Origin: Nissolia schottii
Taxonomy: Eukaryota; Streptophyta; Magnoliopsida; Fabales; Fabaceae
Reading direction: 5' to 3'
DNA: 64,000 nt
Assembly: GCA_003254905.1 (NCBI GenBank)
Contig: QANU01007800.1
Span: forward strand, 376,603 to 440,602
Shown here: positions 46,742 to 57,480 of the stretch, piece by piece
How positions within the stretch are numbered: the stretch's first letter is position 1
Layout of the letters: the number at the start of each line of letters is the position of its first letter
Notes under the pieces: model-generated
What the model saw: the letters and a program-made list of their open reading frames with translations, nothing else
Databases searched by the model: none
Told to the model about the DNA's origin: nothing
Program-made: the position numbers and the translations under genes

Positions 46742-48303
46742 GTGAGTTTCTCATCTTTGTGCCATTCCTTCTGATTTTCCTTTTGTGTGGTTTTTATTTT
46801 TTATTTTTACTTCATTTTGGTTTTCAAGCTTCTGGAGCTTGGTTGTGTGCGGTTTGTGACTGTGTCTTGTGTTCCATGGTGTGGCTGTGTGTGTGATGAG
46901 GAGTATATGGGAAACAAGGGATTAAGGGTTTAGGGTTTCATTTAATTTAGTAAAGAAACAAGTGATTGTTGTGTGTGCCGCAGATCTGAAAATACAAAGT
47001 GTGGCCTAAATCTTCTGCTCTCCGTGACTCTTTGGAGTTTATCTCCATTAACCACCATTTTCAGACTTTTTTTTTTATCTCACACACACACACACACAAT
47101 ATACCTAATTTATATTTTCAGCTATTAGTTTTCAATGATCTTTGCAACCATGAGATTTTCACAAGAAAAATCAGTGGAAGTTAAGATGATTTTATTCTTT
47201 TTTTAAGAAAAATATTTGATTTGTTCAGCTAATTGTTTAAGGATTTTAGCTGATTCTAATCAATGTTTTAAAAAATATGACAAAGCCATCCTGTTGAACC
47301 GTGAAAGGGTCATATTGTGTTGTCAAATGTTTTTTATTTAATCACAATTTATTTGCTAATTTAATTGGTTGAGAATTGAAATCTGACTAGTGCAATTATC
47401 TGTTTAACCACTCCTATTAACTCAGATGTCTGGAAGTGCTAGTTTTCTTTGATTTTGCTTGCTGAGTTGCAGTGTTTTGGTTTACATTGAGCTTGTTATT
47501 TAGACTTTGAATACTAGTATAACATGATTTGTTCCTTTCAATAGTCACCATAGACATGTTTTTTTTACCAGCCTTAATTGGGAAAATTCAAGTTTTTACA
47601 AATCTCTGATGTTCTTTGTCATCTACTCATCTACATATTCATGAAATCGGCAAGTCATGAATCAGATTGAGCAGTTTGCTTTTTCCGACTTTCTGTCCAA
47701 TTAGCTTGTCTTTTGTCGTCCTTAATGGTAGTGGTTCTAAGTATTCGAGTAGAAATTTATGGAAAAAGATCCTTTAAAGTGAAACCGTCACTTTAGAGGG
47801 TAAGGTGAAGGATCTCACCATTTGATTAATAAAGTAAAGAGTGGAACTCATTCTTACTTTACTTTATTGATCCAATGAGTGATGGATCTCACTTTAGGGA
47901 TCCTTGTCCTAATTTATTAAGATTTACAAATAAATAGAGATCTTTAAAGATCTTCATGGTTAGTGCAAAACTGAAAGTCTAATGTTGAGCATTTGGTATG
48001 GGGGGGAGGCGGTGGGATTTATGCAAGAGGCACAGTTGCAATTAATTCAAACTTGAGATTCAGTGTTTTTGATTAATATGTGCCCAAAGAAAATCCAACA
48101 ATTCCATGTTGTGTAGGTAGTGAAGCCTTAGTAATTTGAATTTGAATTTAAATTTTAAGTGTCCTGATTTTGCTGACTAGGACCCACAGTTCACCACACA
48201 TAGTAGCAGAAATGAATATTTGTTGTGGTTAATTTATTAAGATCTGTATTCATTCTGCGTCTTCCGTATGGTTACGCTTCTCTGATATAAGCTTGTCTTT
48301 CAG
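46742..48303 (+). other. Leader intron of the mL54 gene
   Basis: Non-coding, T-rich, with a (CA)9 tract at 47081-47098. No nested gene seen. Confidence 0.5.
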
Positions 48304-48312
48304 AAGAAAGTC

Positions 48313-48708
48313 ATGGCAATGAACCTTGCTAGGCCTGTTAGACACATTCCTGCTACAAAAGAGGTAGTTGGGGTTGCATTCCAAAGAACTTTTGCCACTG
48401 GTAAAGCAAGAAAAGGATCTAAAGGGGGTGGTGCTGCTGATGCACCCAAGGCGTCTACTCTTAGCAAGGAAGTCAAATCAAGTACAGTTGTAGGTGCCAA
48501 CACACTCAAGGATGGGACTGATCCAAAAATCCTGCCTGATTCTGAATACCCTGACTGGTTGTGGCATTTGCTTGACAAACGCCCCGCACTAAGTGAATTG
48601 CGTAGGAAAAATATTGAATCACTCCCTTATGAAGATCTTAAACGCTTTGTGAAGCTGGATAACCGAGCAAGGATCAAGGAGAATAACTCTATGAAGGCCA
48701 AGAACTGA
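48313..48708 (+). CDS. Mitochondrial large-subunit ribosomal protein mL54 (L37/L54 family)
   Basis: One coding exon, 131 aa, starting MAMNLARPVRHIPATKEVVG. The first 30-40 residues are Arg/Lys/Ser/Ala-rich and low in acidic residues (AFQRTFATGKARKGSKGGG), a mitochondrial presequence. The mature part carries the family signature KILPDSEYPDWLWHLLDKRP followed by LRRKNIESLPYEDLKRFVKL and a basic tail. It forms part of the large subunit of the mitochondrial ribosome. The ATG is the first after the leader-intron acceptor. The stop is TGA at 48706-48708, followed at once by TAA because of a 41-bp duplication of the gene end. A candidate polyadenylation signal AATAAA lies near 48963. Confidence 0.93.
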   Translation: MAMNLARPVRHIPATKEVVGVAFQRTFATGKARKGSKGGGAADAPKASTLSKEVKSSTVVGANTLKDGTDPKILPDSEYPDWLWHLLDKRPALSELRRKNIESLPYEDLKRFVKLDNRARIKENNSMKAKN

Positions 48709-48750
48709 TAAGGATCAAGGAGAATAACTCTCTGAAGGCCAAGAACTGAT
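48669..48750 (+). repeat. 41-bp tandem duplication across the mL54 stop codon
   Basis: The unit AAGGATCAAGGAGAATAACT plus CT(A/C)TGAAGGCCAAGAACTGAT occurs at 48669-48709 and 48710-48750, with one visible difference (CTATGAAG against CTCTGAAG). The second copy is in the 3' UTR. Confidence 0.97.
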
Positions 48751-49649
48751 TCAATGGTCAAAGGAGAAAGTTGGGGGGGGGGGAACTGTTGTGGTTCTGA
48801 GTCTTCTGACTAAGATTTACTAAGATGTATGAAATCATTAAATGGAAAGAAAGACAGAATTGCATGATGTAGCACATATTTTGTTGCTTTAACTTTCTGT
48901 TGCATTTGTCTGGTTTTCCTTGGGATATTAATAGGGTAAACCTGATTGAACAATAACTTTGACAATAAAGTCTTTTTGTGCTTAGCTGAGACTGATTTGA
49001 CACTTAATTGTAAATCTATAATGCTTGTTCAAGAGGTTTCTTATACCAATGCTGTAGGCATCTCCGTCCCCTCTAACTCAAGATTGGTGAGTGATGAACG
49101 TCATGTGGTGTAGATATCGTTTTCCTTACCTTCAAGAGAAAAAAAAATCCTGATTATAAATAAACGACTTTCACTTGAGTTTAGAGTTAGTAAAACAAAT
49201 TTGGAGAAAGATGTGCATGTTAATCTTTGTATTCCCTTAGTCCTTTCCGATGACAAAGCAGTGAGACTAGTCGTGATTGGATTTGCTTCCCATTATGGGA
49301 TTCTTCTTAACCCGATTGACATTAAATTCTTGAGGAACATAAACTACCACCTTATCCAGTAAATAGATTACTTTCTGTAAACGGATATGTACTTGGGGTC
49401 CGAACTTCATGGTTGGAAGCCACCATTCCCTGCCACAACCCCCTGGGGGGGCAGTGAACTAGTCAGATGGGGAGATCAAATACTATTGGGGTATAGTGGG
49501 CCCTTCTGATCAGGATTAGTCATATAAGCGATGAATTTGGTGAACTGCTTTTAATTGCTAACTATGAAAGCAGTTGATATAGTACATATGGGGATAATGT
49601 GATTTAATCATGGTTTAGTGGACCTCTCGATACCAACACAACCAGCCTC
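48751..49649. other. mL54 3' flank and intergenic sequence
   Basis: Contains a G run (about ten) at 48772-48781. No gene recognised. Confidence 0.5.
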
Positions 49650-50390
49650 AAAATCTCACCCTCCCCCGCCACTATCCATACCATGGATGATACCACTGTT
49701 CCAACCCCCTCAGAACCTATTCTTACCATCAACGACCTCGAAACACTGGAACTGACGAACACACCCCTGGAGGGAGACACTGTCCCACTAGAAGTCATTG
49801 AAAGAAGTAACAAACCCCTCGCCAAAGCTACTCTGGTAGGTAAACCCATAACAGAGAAACTAGTAAACAGGAATGTCTTCAAATCGATGATTGCTAAAGC
49901 GTGAGGTGATCCTCCTGGTATGGTCATCTCGGACGTGGGGCCAAACTGCTTCATGTTCAATTTTATTGAAGAAGACACTCCTCAGCGCATCATGGATGAA
50001 AGTCCATGGAACAAAGTCTACAATGGGGGACAAGGTGGTCCTCCATCTCATAAGTCACATGCGACCTTGTGACCTTCTAGATTTAGGGTCATGGGGTTCC
50101 CTTGGAAGCAATCATAGAAAAATCAGCAGGGCAAATAGCCGAGAAACTCAGAGGAGTGATAAAAGTGGAGAACCCCATCGTTAATGGGCAGAGAATGAGA
50201 AGTTATCTCCGAATGAGGTTAATGATCAACATCAACAAACTGCTTGTTACAGGGTTTTGGATTCCTCGACAAAACAAGTGCAAAGTTTGGGTGGTTCTCT
50301 GATACGAGAAATTGCAAAACTACCGTTACATTTGTCAAATTATTGGCCATGAAGCAAGAAGATATGCACCGGCAAGGGCCGATGCGCTTA
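49650..50390 (+). pseudogene. LINE ORF1-like fragment (DUF4283 region), frameshifted
   Basis: Text typical of the N-terminal protein of plant L1-type LINEs appears in three successive frames: LVGKPITEKLVNRNVFKSMI, then GMVISDVGPNCFMFNFIEED with TPQRIMDESPWN, then EKSAGQIAEKLRGVIKVENP with RSYLRMRLMININKLLVTGF. In intact copies these continue into a zinc knuckle. Here frameshifts and stops interrupt it and no ORF2 follows on this strand. The start frame is 49683-49904. Confidence 0.75.
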
Positions 50391-50639
50391 GATACTAGCA
50401 AGTGCATTAGTCGCGTCATGTAATTGATTAGATGTTAGCAAGTGCATAAATCCAATATCGCATAAAAAATTGGAATGTTTTTGTTGGGGGTCGAACAACC
50501 CCCAACTCCAACAACGCACACAACTAATTTCAACAACAAATTCCTAGAACAATCACAAATTACAACACTTCAATTCACATTGTGCAAAGAAAGTCATCTC
50601 TCCCACTATAAGTATGTCAAAATTACTCTAATCTCAGTT

Positions 50640-51290
50640 GCAATTTTCATTAACATAGTCAAATCCAAAATTATTGACAAAAATAGCAACTCCAAAGACA
50701 ATGTATGGTAGCCAATCATCGAAGGTAAACTGGTTAATCTTGCAACATAACGCAATGACACCAGGATCCTTCTTCTTGGGCAACAGTTTTCCTTTGACCA
50801 TTGCAGTGCAACTCTCATTGCCTATAGGTAGACGTTCTCAAGATATTTGAACTTTCTTTTCCTTGGATCTAAGTGGGATTCACATTTCTTCTTCCTAGCT
50901 AGCGTTGTTTTGACCCTTTTTCCTTTCTTCTCTTCTTTCTCACTGGGCTTCTCAACACTTTGACTACCCTTAGTTGTGATAGCATTAACATGCTGCTTAT
51001 GGTTAGTCTCAGGGTTACTTGGAACCAACCTTGAAGGTCTCTTTGCAAGCTGCTTGGTGAGCTGACCTACTTGATGCTCGATGGTCTTGTTAAATGCTTG
51101 TTGCTTAAAGTAATTTTCATTCTTTTCAATCTCAACATCGAATTTATCAACTAGTTGTTGAATCGTCTACTCTAAGCTTGGCCTCCTCCCAACTTGTGGT
51201 GGTACTTGTTGCCTTTGCCCACCATCATTATTGTTACCTCTCCAAGAGGTTTTTGAGTTGTTTCACCGGCCAAGATTGTAAGTGTTAGGA
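50640..51290 (-). pseudogene. Ty3/gypsy gag to protease-junction fragment
   Basis: On the minus strand the text runs from a broken NNDGGQRQQVPPQVGRRPSL through EHQVGQLTKQLAKRPSRLVP and SNPETNHKQHVNAITTK, then ENVYLPIGNESCT and LLPKKKDPGVI. The order VGQLA-type heptads, PSNPE..N..AIT, and LPKKxKDPG is characteristic of the gag C-terminus and the approach to protease in plant gypsy (Athila/Tat-like) elements. Stops and frame changes make it non-functional. Neither protease active site nor RT is present. Confidence 0.65.
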
Positions 51291-52950
51291 TATGGGTGAC
51301 ACGTGGGGATTTGTTGTGAATCTCCGATCAAATAGTAATTTATAAAATTGACTCAAGCACTTAGAATGTAGTATAAGAATTGACTCGGATCGTCTCTAAG
51401 AAATTACATAAGGTTTTACCCTATTTGTGCAAAGAGAAATAGGGAATTGTTTGAGTGAAAAAGCATGCAATATTGATCTAATAATAAGAGCAAGGTTAGT
51501 TGTGTCTTTTTCTTTCCCCTTAATATACGTCCACTATTTTCATTCTTTCATATATATATATATATATTAAAGTTTTTAATTTATTAAGAAATATAAAAAA
51601 AATATTTTTTTATTAAAAAAATACTTATATGTCTAACTTATCAACCTACTCATTCCTATGAATAATGCATGAAATTTTTCTTCTTATTTGTTCTTTAAAA
51701 TATCAAATATTATTCATAAAAGTAAGTAGAATGTTTGTTAGGTATTCTAAGTATTACTCTCTATTAATTGTTTTAAACACTTCCTAACAAAATCCTAATA
51801 ATAATATTCTTGATGTTCATTATAATTGTTATCAATATAAATTAATTAACTGACTAAAAATATTAATGTAAAAGTATATTAATGTTGTTCTGTGATAATT
51901 ATTATGAATTGAAATATTTTTTTTATTAACTTATGAATTGAAATTATACTAATTCTTAGATAAAAACACAAAATTGGTTCGAGCATTTATATTGGTGCGA
52001 GACTATGCGGTGGTAGAGTAGACAGACCCCCAATACAGCGACAACACAGGGGACTGCATTTGGCGTAATGTTGCTGTTTGGGGAGGGTGGGTCCCACGTT
52101 GTCTTTTATTGTAGCAGCTAGCACATCTCATCTCAAAGGCTCCACTGGGCCCCACTCTCAATCTGCAAAAATCAGACACATCACACACTGCCACGACGCA
52201 CATCACATCACATGTGCTGCTGCTGCTGCTCTGCCTTCTGTTCTGTCCTTACCACTCCTTGCGTGTGTGTGTGTAAAGTGTGATTGTGCAAGCGTCCACC
52301 AGCTGTGTGCCTCTTGCACGTGCGTGTGTTGTTCCCACCCATACACTCTCACATAGTCATTGCTACAAACAAAAAGTCAACGCCTTTCAACAAAGGCTGT
52401 ATAGCCTAGACCATTACAGATTAACGTTTGGGCTGTAGCCCAGCCCATTCAACGAAGACTACCTAAAGGTACAAGACCATATCCAAATGATTCCTATGAC
52501 TCTGTGGTTCAATCGGGGGTTTCTATTTGTATTCATATATGTTTGGTTTGTCATGTTTTACAAAAATAAATAAATAAATAAATAGAAGAAGAAGAAGGAA
52601 AATAAATAAATAAATTAATAGGGGTTAATTTAACCCCAAAAAGAAACTAATAGGGGTTGAAGATTGAGCTATTAAAATTAAATATGGATAAGTCTTTAAA
52701 TTGTGTTTTTAAAGTGAAAAAAAAAAGTGTGTGGAGAAGTTTTTAAGTGTTCTTAAAGTTAGATAAATCTCTTGTTTTAATTATTCATAATTTGATATGT
52801 CAAAGAGTGATGGCAATTTAGGATACGAAGGCAGTCGTCCAACAATAAATAGATGTGAGCAAATGATTTTTCTTGTCTAAGAACACCTAAGTATTTCTTA
52901 TAACCTGTAGCATAATTATAACTCAATAAGGGTCAGTTTAGTGTCTTCTT
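51291..52950. other. Intergenic: AT-rich DNA with an (AT)n tract and a GC-richer patch
   Basis: (AT)n at 51550-51568. The patch 52000-52370 is GC-richer, with GTGTGTGTGTG and CTGCTGCTGCTG runs, and looks promoter- or leader-like, but no coding exon was recognised next to it. Confidence 0.4.
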
Positions 52951-54167
52951 CCTCATCCCTTTTGCACTTGCAACTGCGTGAAAAATCTAGTGTTTCTATC
53001 CATTTTGTTGGCCAAATTCGATATGAACACTTGTTTCCAATAATTTTCCTTTTTCACAAGCCACTTTCCATAAAGACTCAATATTGCTCGCCTTCTTGCC
53101 TCCTTTGTTCCATCTATATCGTTTCTTTCAGCTTCAAGATCTAGCTTTGCCATTTCTAATTCCACCTCCGTAATCTTCTGTTCTATGTTTCCAAATTCAT
53201 TTTTATTCCACCTTTTGAGTGGATCTTTTAAGGCTTTGAGATTCTCAATGATTGATTTATTTTTTCCAAGTCTCCTTCATTCGTCAATTGACCATATTTG
53301 TGAATCCTTGATGAGAAAACCAAGAATCAAGAGACATGAACGACTTTGGTCCCCAATCCATGATCTTGTCCAATAATAAAGTACAATGACATGATAAACC
53401 TCCTTCAAGACCCCACATATGCAAGTTTTTGTATGTTTACATCCATATGCTTTAACAAAAATCTTGTCCAATTTGCTAGATTTTTGGACACTATACCATG
53501 CAAATGTTTGTCCTTGCAAAGGCATGCCATAGAGCTCCATTTCCGCAATCCATTCTTTGAAATTTCTGATTATTTACTACTTGTGATGAGCCCTCATTCT
53601 ACTCCTCTGTACTAGTTAGCTCATTAAAATCACCCATAAACATAATCGACGCTCTTATGCAGTTCTTTAGATCTTTTAATTCCCCTAGAATGCCACATTT
53701 TCTTCTGCTGTGTGAGGCCCAAAAACAATGCAAAACGCACAAAGGAACCAGTGTCACAAATTGTACCCTTCGCACAAAGCCATCTATCCCCCTTTATAAT
53801 TTCCGTATTACTGAGAAACCCTTCCACCTAAATACAGATGATGTCACCCACACAGTGTTAACCGCATCGACAATAATTATCACCCTAGATTTGTTTATAT
53901 AAGCCCTCTTGACATCCTTTTTTCTTCGATTCTACAATCCCAATTAACTCAACGAAATTTTTCCTGATGAATCTTTTGACCGTGGAGCACTTTTCATCCC
54001 CCTCGGCATATTCCAAACCGCCGCTGCTTTCGTCAAGACTGAGTTATCATACCTTTGTTTTTCTTGGTCATCTCGGCTTTGCCTTTCTTTCTCATCTCCT
54101 GTTTCTTTTTCTTCTTTTCTTGTTTCATAGCCTTTTTTTTCTTATCAATTTCACCATTCTTTGCCAT
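52951..54167 (-). pseudogene. LINE-type element fragment: ORF2 endonuclease region, broken
   Basis: The minus frame reads MELYGMPLQGQTFAWYSVQK followed by SSKLDKIFVKAYG, matching the end of the apurinic-type endonuclease domain of plant LINEs (the usual text is ...GxxFTWxxxxxxSRLDRFLV). The frame upstream (53630-53827) is RFALFLGLTQQKKMWHSRG with HKSVDYVYG, an earlier part of the same domain. A Lys-rich start (MAKNGEIDKKKKAMKQEKKK) begins at 54167. Stops and frameshifts run throughout, and the reverse transcriptase is barely represented. The sequence breaks off at 54168, where a putative LTR begins. Confidence 0.7.
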
Positions 54168-55045
54168 TGATTTAAACCATTTTGAACAACAAGTTTAAAA
54201 CATATAATGAAAGTGAATGAGGGAGAGATTTTGGGTTAGTATGCTTACTTTGAGAATAAAGGAATGGAAGGGAAAATATGAAGAAAAATATAAAATATGA
54301 TTTGAGGGAAAAAGGGGGAAAATATGAGGGTTGGATGGTGAGGGATGAACAACCATGCCTCCTAATCCAAGCCCTAGTGTGAGTGATTTGATTTATGGAG
54401 CTTGAGACCATGGTGTACTCCCTCGGGTGCCAGAGAGGGCGTGTTTTCTGCAGCTATGGCTATGGCTGATGCTTGTTCTTCTCTCTTTGCTCTTTCTCTG
54501 GTTTTTTCTGGTTCTCTTCTCCCTTCCTACTGTTACTTTTCATTTTGTTTTTTCTTTCTTATTGTCTCAGATCCCCCTTTCTTTTTATCTTGTTTTTTCT
54601 CTCTTCCTTTCCTTCCTTTTCTCTCTCCTCGGATTCCCCTGCTCCCTTGGACTTCCTGCAGGTCATGTTGCTTTCAGGGAGCTGCAGGTGCAGGTCCTGG
54701 CTGCCTGCTCCCCAAGCTTGCAGCACAAACCAGCTCACCCTTCACTCACCCTTCCCCCAAAGCACTTTCTTTCACCAAAACAACCTTGTAAAAACAAAGC
54801 TCCTCTTTGTCTTCTTCCCTAGGTAGTGGAAACAAGCTCTAAAAATGTGCTACAAGGCTGCTCACGGGTTGCTTCCTCAGGAAGGTTGTCAGGGGCATCT
54901 CAGATACGCCCTGCAACTCGCCTGGGGCGTTTTTGTTGCTATTTGCTGTCAGCCCGTATACAAGGGCGTATTTTGTTGATTGATTCTCCAGACTCCATAA
55001 CTGGCTAAAAGGCCTTGGAGTGGATCCCATGGTATCTTTGGGATG
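54168..55045 (-). repeat. Left LTR-like copy
   Basis: Begins TGATTTAAACCATTTT and ends ATCTTTGGGATG, near-identical to 62750-63635. It contains GATACGCCCT and AGGGCGTATTTT motifs. The T/C-rich plus frames (54402-54826) are conserved between both copies only because the DNA is. Confidence 0.85.
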
Positions 55046-56049
55046 TGGGGCAGGGCACAAAGCCCTCCAATCCATTACACCTCATAGTTCCCCTCGTTGC
55101 CTTATTATAGACACGCTGAGGGCGTATTTACTTGGCATTACCCTGTGCCAATCCCCCGATGTCTATGCTAGAGACAAGTTCATATATGTTTTTAACATTC
55201 TTAATACTATCCTAAATATATGTATTACAAAAGGGTCTGTATCATAAGCCCCCTTGCACATGGAGGATGTTGCCAAATATTCTTCATGTGCAAAACATCT
55301 GCGGACCCTTTTGCTGAAGAGCGTCTTTGCTTAACTGCTTTACTTGCTTGCCTCACTGCCTTCTGTCAATACCTGTTTATGTTCCCATCAATATCTTCAT
55401 AAAAAATGCAAACAATATTTGAATTTTTTGGGTTAGTCAACAGTATAAACATAATGAGGGAAAAGATTCCCTGACATAGCCCCCAGGGCGTCTTTTCTTT
55501 GGCATACTCTACTTGTTCTTGGGCTACCTGCACTTTTCACTGCATGCAATTTGTTACTAGAGAAATATCATATAACGTTTCAGAGTAGAGTATAAATTGA
55601 TAAAGATATAGTTAGAAACTTTTTCTCGAAGTAAAAATCTATCATTGGGCTGAAATCAGTTATTCATGCTTTTATGGTTCTTTTTTGCACTATTAAGAGT
55701 ATAGAGCTCAAAGTCTTGATACTTTATGTGCTTTCCCTTTCAGTCGGAGGTGAGTTACATGTCTTTTAGACTTTCTACTCCTTTCCTTTTTGAATTGGAT
55801 TCAGCTTGTGTCTGTAGACTTTGTGCTCTTTCAATCGATTATGAATTCTTTACTCTGAAGGCTTGTATCATTTGATTTTCGTGAGTGGGTGTCTATAAAC
55901 TATATGCTCTTTCCATTTTCAGTTGGATATGAGTTACATGTCTTTTAGACTTCCTACTCTTTTCCTTTTGAGTGGGATTCAACTCGTATCTCAAAGACTT
56001 TGAACTCTTTCTCTTGGTACACTCGTCATTGAAGAGGTCGTACAATCTT
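55046..56049. repeat. Element interior with about 180-bp spaced direct repeats
   Basis: GAGTTACATGTCTTTTAGAC occurs at about 55751 and 55930, each followed by TTyCTACTCyTTTCCTTTT-like text. No coding sequence. Confidence 0.6.
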
Positions 56050-56245
56050 GGGGAGGTCGTCTCTGCCGACTGCTACCCCTTTTTGAACAATCAATAAATC
56101 ATACATCTTTGGGGATGGCGTCTCTGCCATCCGTTTTCCCCACAACAAATCATATAAATTCAGGGAGGGCGTCTCTGCCGACCGCTACCCCTACTGATAA
56201 ATCATGCAAATTTGGGGATGGCGTCTCTGTCGTCCGTTCCCCCTT
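56050..56245 (+). repeat. Four-unit tandem repeat (GGCGTCTCTGCC)
   Basis: Units of about 50-60 bp: GGGGAGGTCGTCTCTGCCGA near 56054, GGGGATGGCGTCTCTGCCAT near 56112, GGGAGGGCGTCTCTGCCGAC near 56163 and GGGGATGGCGTCTCTGTCGT near 56214, each followed by a CGy(T)ACCCC-type tail and mostly an AAATCATrnAAATT spacer. Two unit types alternate. Confidence 0.9.
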
Positions 56246-56274
56246 CTTGTCTCTTTTTTTTTATGCATAAGTGT

Positions 56275-56311
<37 letters not shown>
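56275..56311. repeat. (AC)n(AT)n compound microsatellite
   Basis: AC units 56275-56300 then AT units to about 56311. Confidence 0.97.
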
Positions 56312-56312
<1 letters not shown>

Positions 56313-57000
56313 TAAAGAAATAAAAAACATGACATACATTAACAAATAACATGATCCTTTGTCTCTTTTCATTAATTGTTACCATTAGATTTACTTGAAT
56401 TACTTTCAAACAAGAATTTTTATTATTATAAAAACAACCATTTCTGGTTATATGAGTGTGAAGGCAATCTTAAAACTCAAGGATAATAGATTGATGTGCA
56501 GTTTTACTCAGCCATTGTGGTAAAGAACTTACCTGAATTTAGGCCACTTGCGTCGTCATGCTTGGCCGCAGGTGCAGTGTTCGCAACGAACAGGGCGGTC
56601 GTTGTTGGCTCCATGTGCAACGTTGGTTGCGAGTTTGCAACGCCTCTGTAGGTATATATATATATATATATATATTCATGATTCTGCTTTTACTTGTTCT
56701 CTTTTGCATTGTATATGTGGCTTGTTGATGGTGTGTTTGATTTGTTGCAGAACGTGTTTCTCCTTCTCCCACCCAAAAAGAAAATCAATTGTAGCGGCGG
56801 GTTCCCGTGCTAGGCATCCTGCCAATCGTCTTGCCCTTTCTTCTGCTGCTTCTGAATCTGCAGCCCCCACTGTTTGGATTTACTTTCTTGACTTGTAATC
56901 TTGTAATTTTTGTTGATTTGTTGAGCTTTGTATGAGCTAGTCTTTAGAAGGATGAATGTGCCATGTATTTGAGTAATGTTGACATTTGTATGGAACTTGT
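56312..57000. other. Element interior, no gene recognised
   Basis: A (TA)n tract lies at 56653-56675. GC-richer pieces at 56540-56650 and 56755-56880 could be captured gene fragments, but I cannot name them. Confidence 0.4.
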
Positions 57001-57480
57001 AGCTTTGTCTTGTTGAATTCTAGTCTTGACAGATTTGCTGAAAAATACGCCTTGAGCGGTTTTTTTGAAAAATGCATTGCAAGACAAGATTGTTGAAAAA
57101 TACGCCCTGCAGATTTGCTGAGAAATTCTGATATGCAATTTGTTTGCTGATGCTCTTCTGTAATAATATTTGGCCATTTATTTTTGTGTCTTCTACACCG
57201 TGTTGCTGTTTGTGAAGCTTGTTGTCTTTGTTTTGTTGCATTCTAGTCTTGGTAGATTGTGCTGAAAATACGCCTTGAGTGGCTTTATTGAGAAATGCAC
57301 TCAGAACAGTTTTGTTCATAAAATACACCCTGCGGGTGTTGCTGAAAAATTCTGATATGCAATTCTGATATGCAACTTTGCTGAAAAAATATGCCCTGCA
57401 AGTTTTGCTGAACATGCTGATATGAAATTTTGATGTGTAACTTTGCTGAAAAATGCGCCCTACAGATTTGTTGCTTGTAG
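57001..57480. repeat. Repeats of AAAAATACGCCCTG with TTGCTGA spacers
   Basis: AAAATACGCCTTGAG, AAAATACGCCCTGCAG, AAAATACACCCTGCGG, ATATGCCCTGCAAG and AATGCGCCCTACAG follow one another with TTTGCTGA and GATATGCAA spacers. On the minus strand they create frames of up to 207 codons that are artefacts of the repeat. Confidence 0.75.

Noticed and set aside
54402-54826. Overlapping plus-strand frames of 117-131 codons, conserved at 62917-63318
   Set aside because: They are present in all three phases in a T/C-rich part of the LTR-like repeat. Conservation follows from the DNA repeat, and the hydrophobic Phe/Leu/Ser text is composition-driven.
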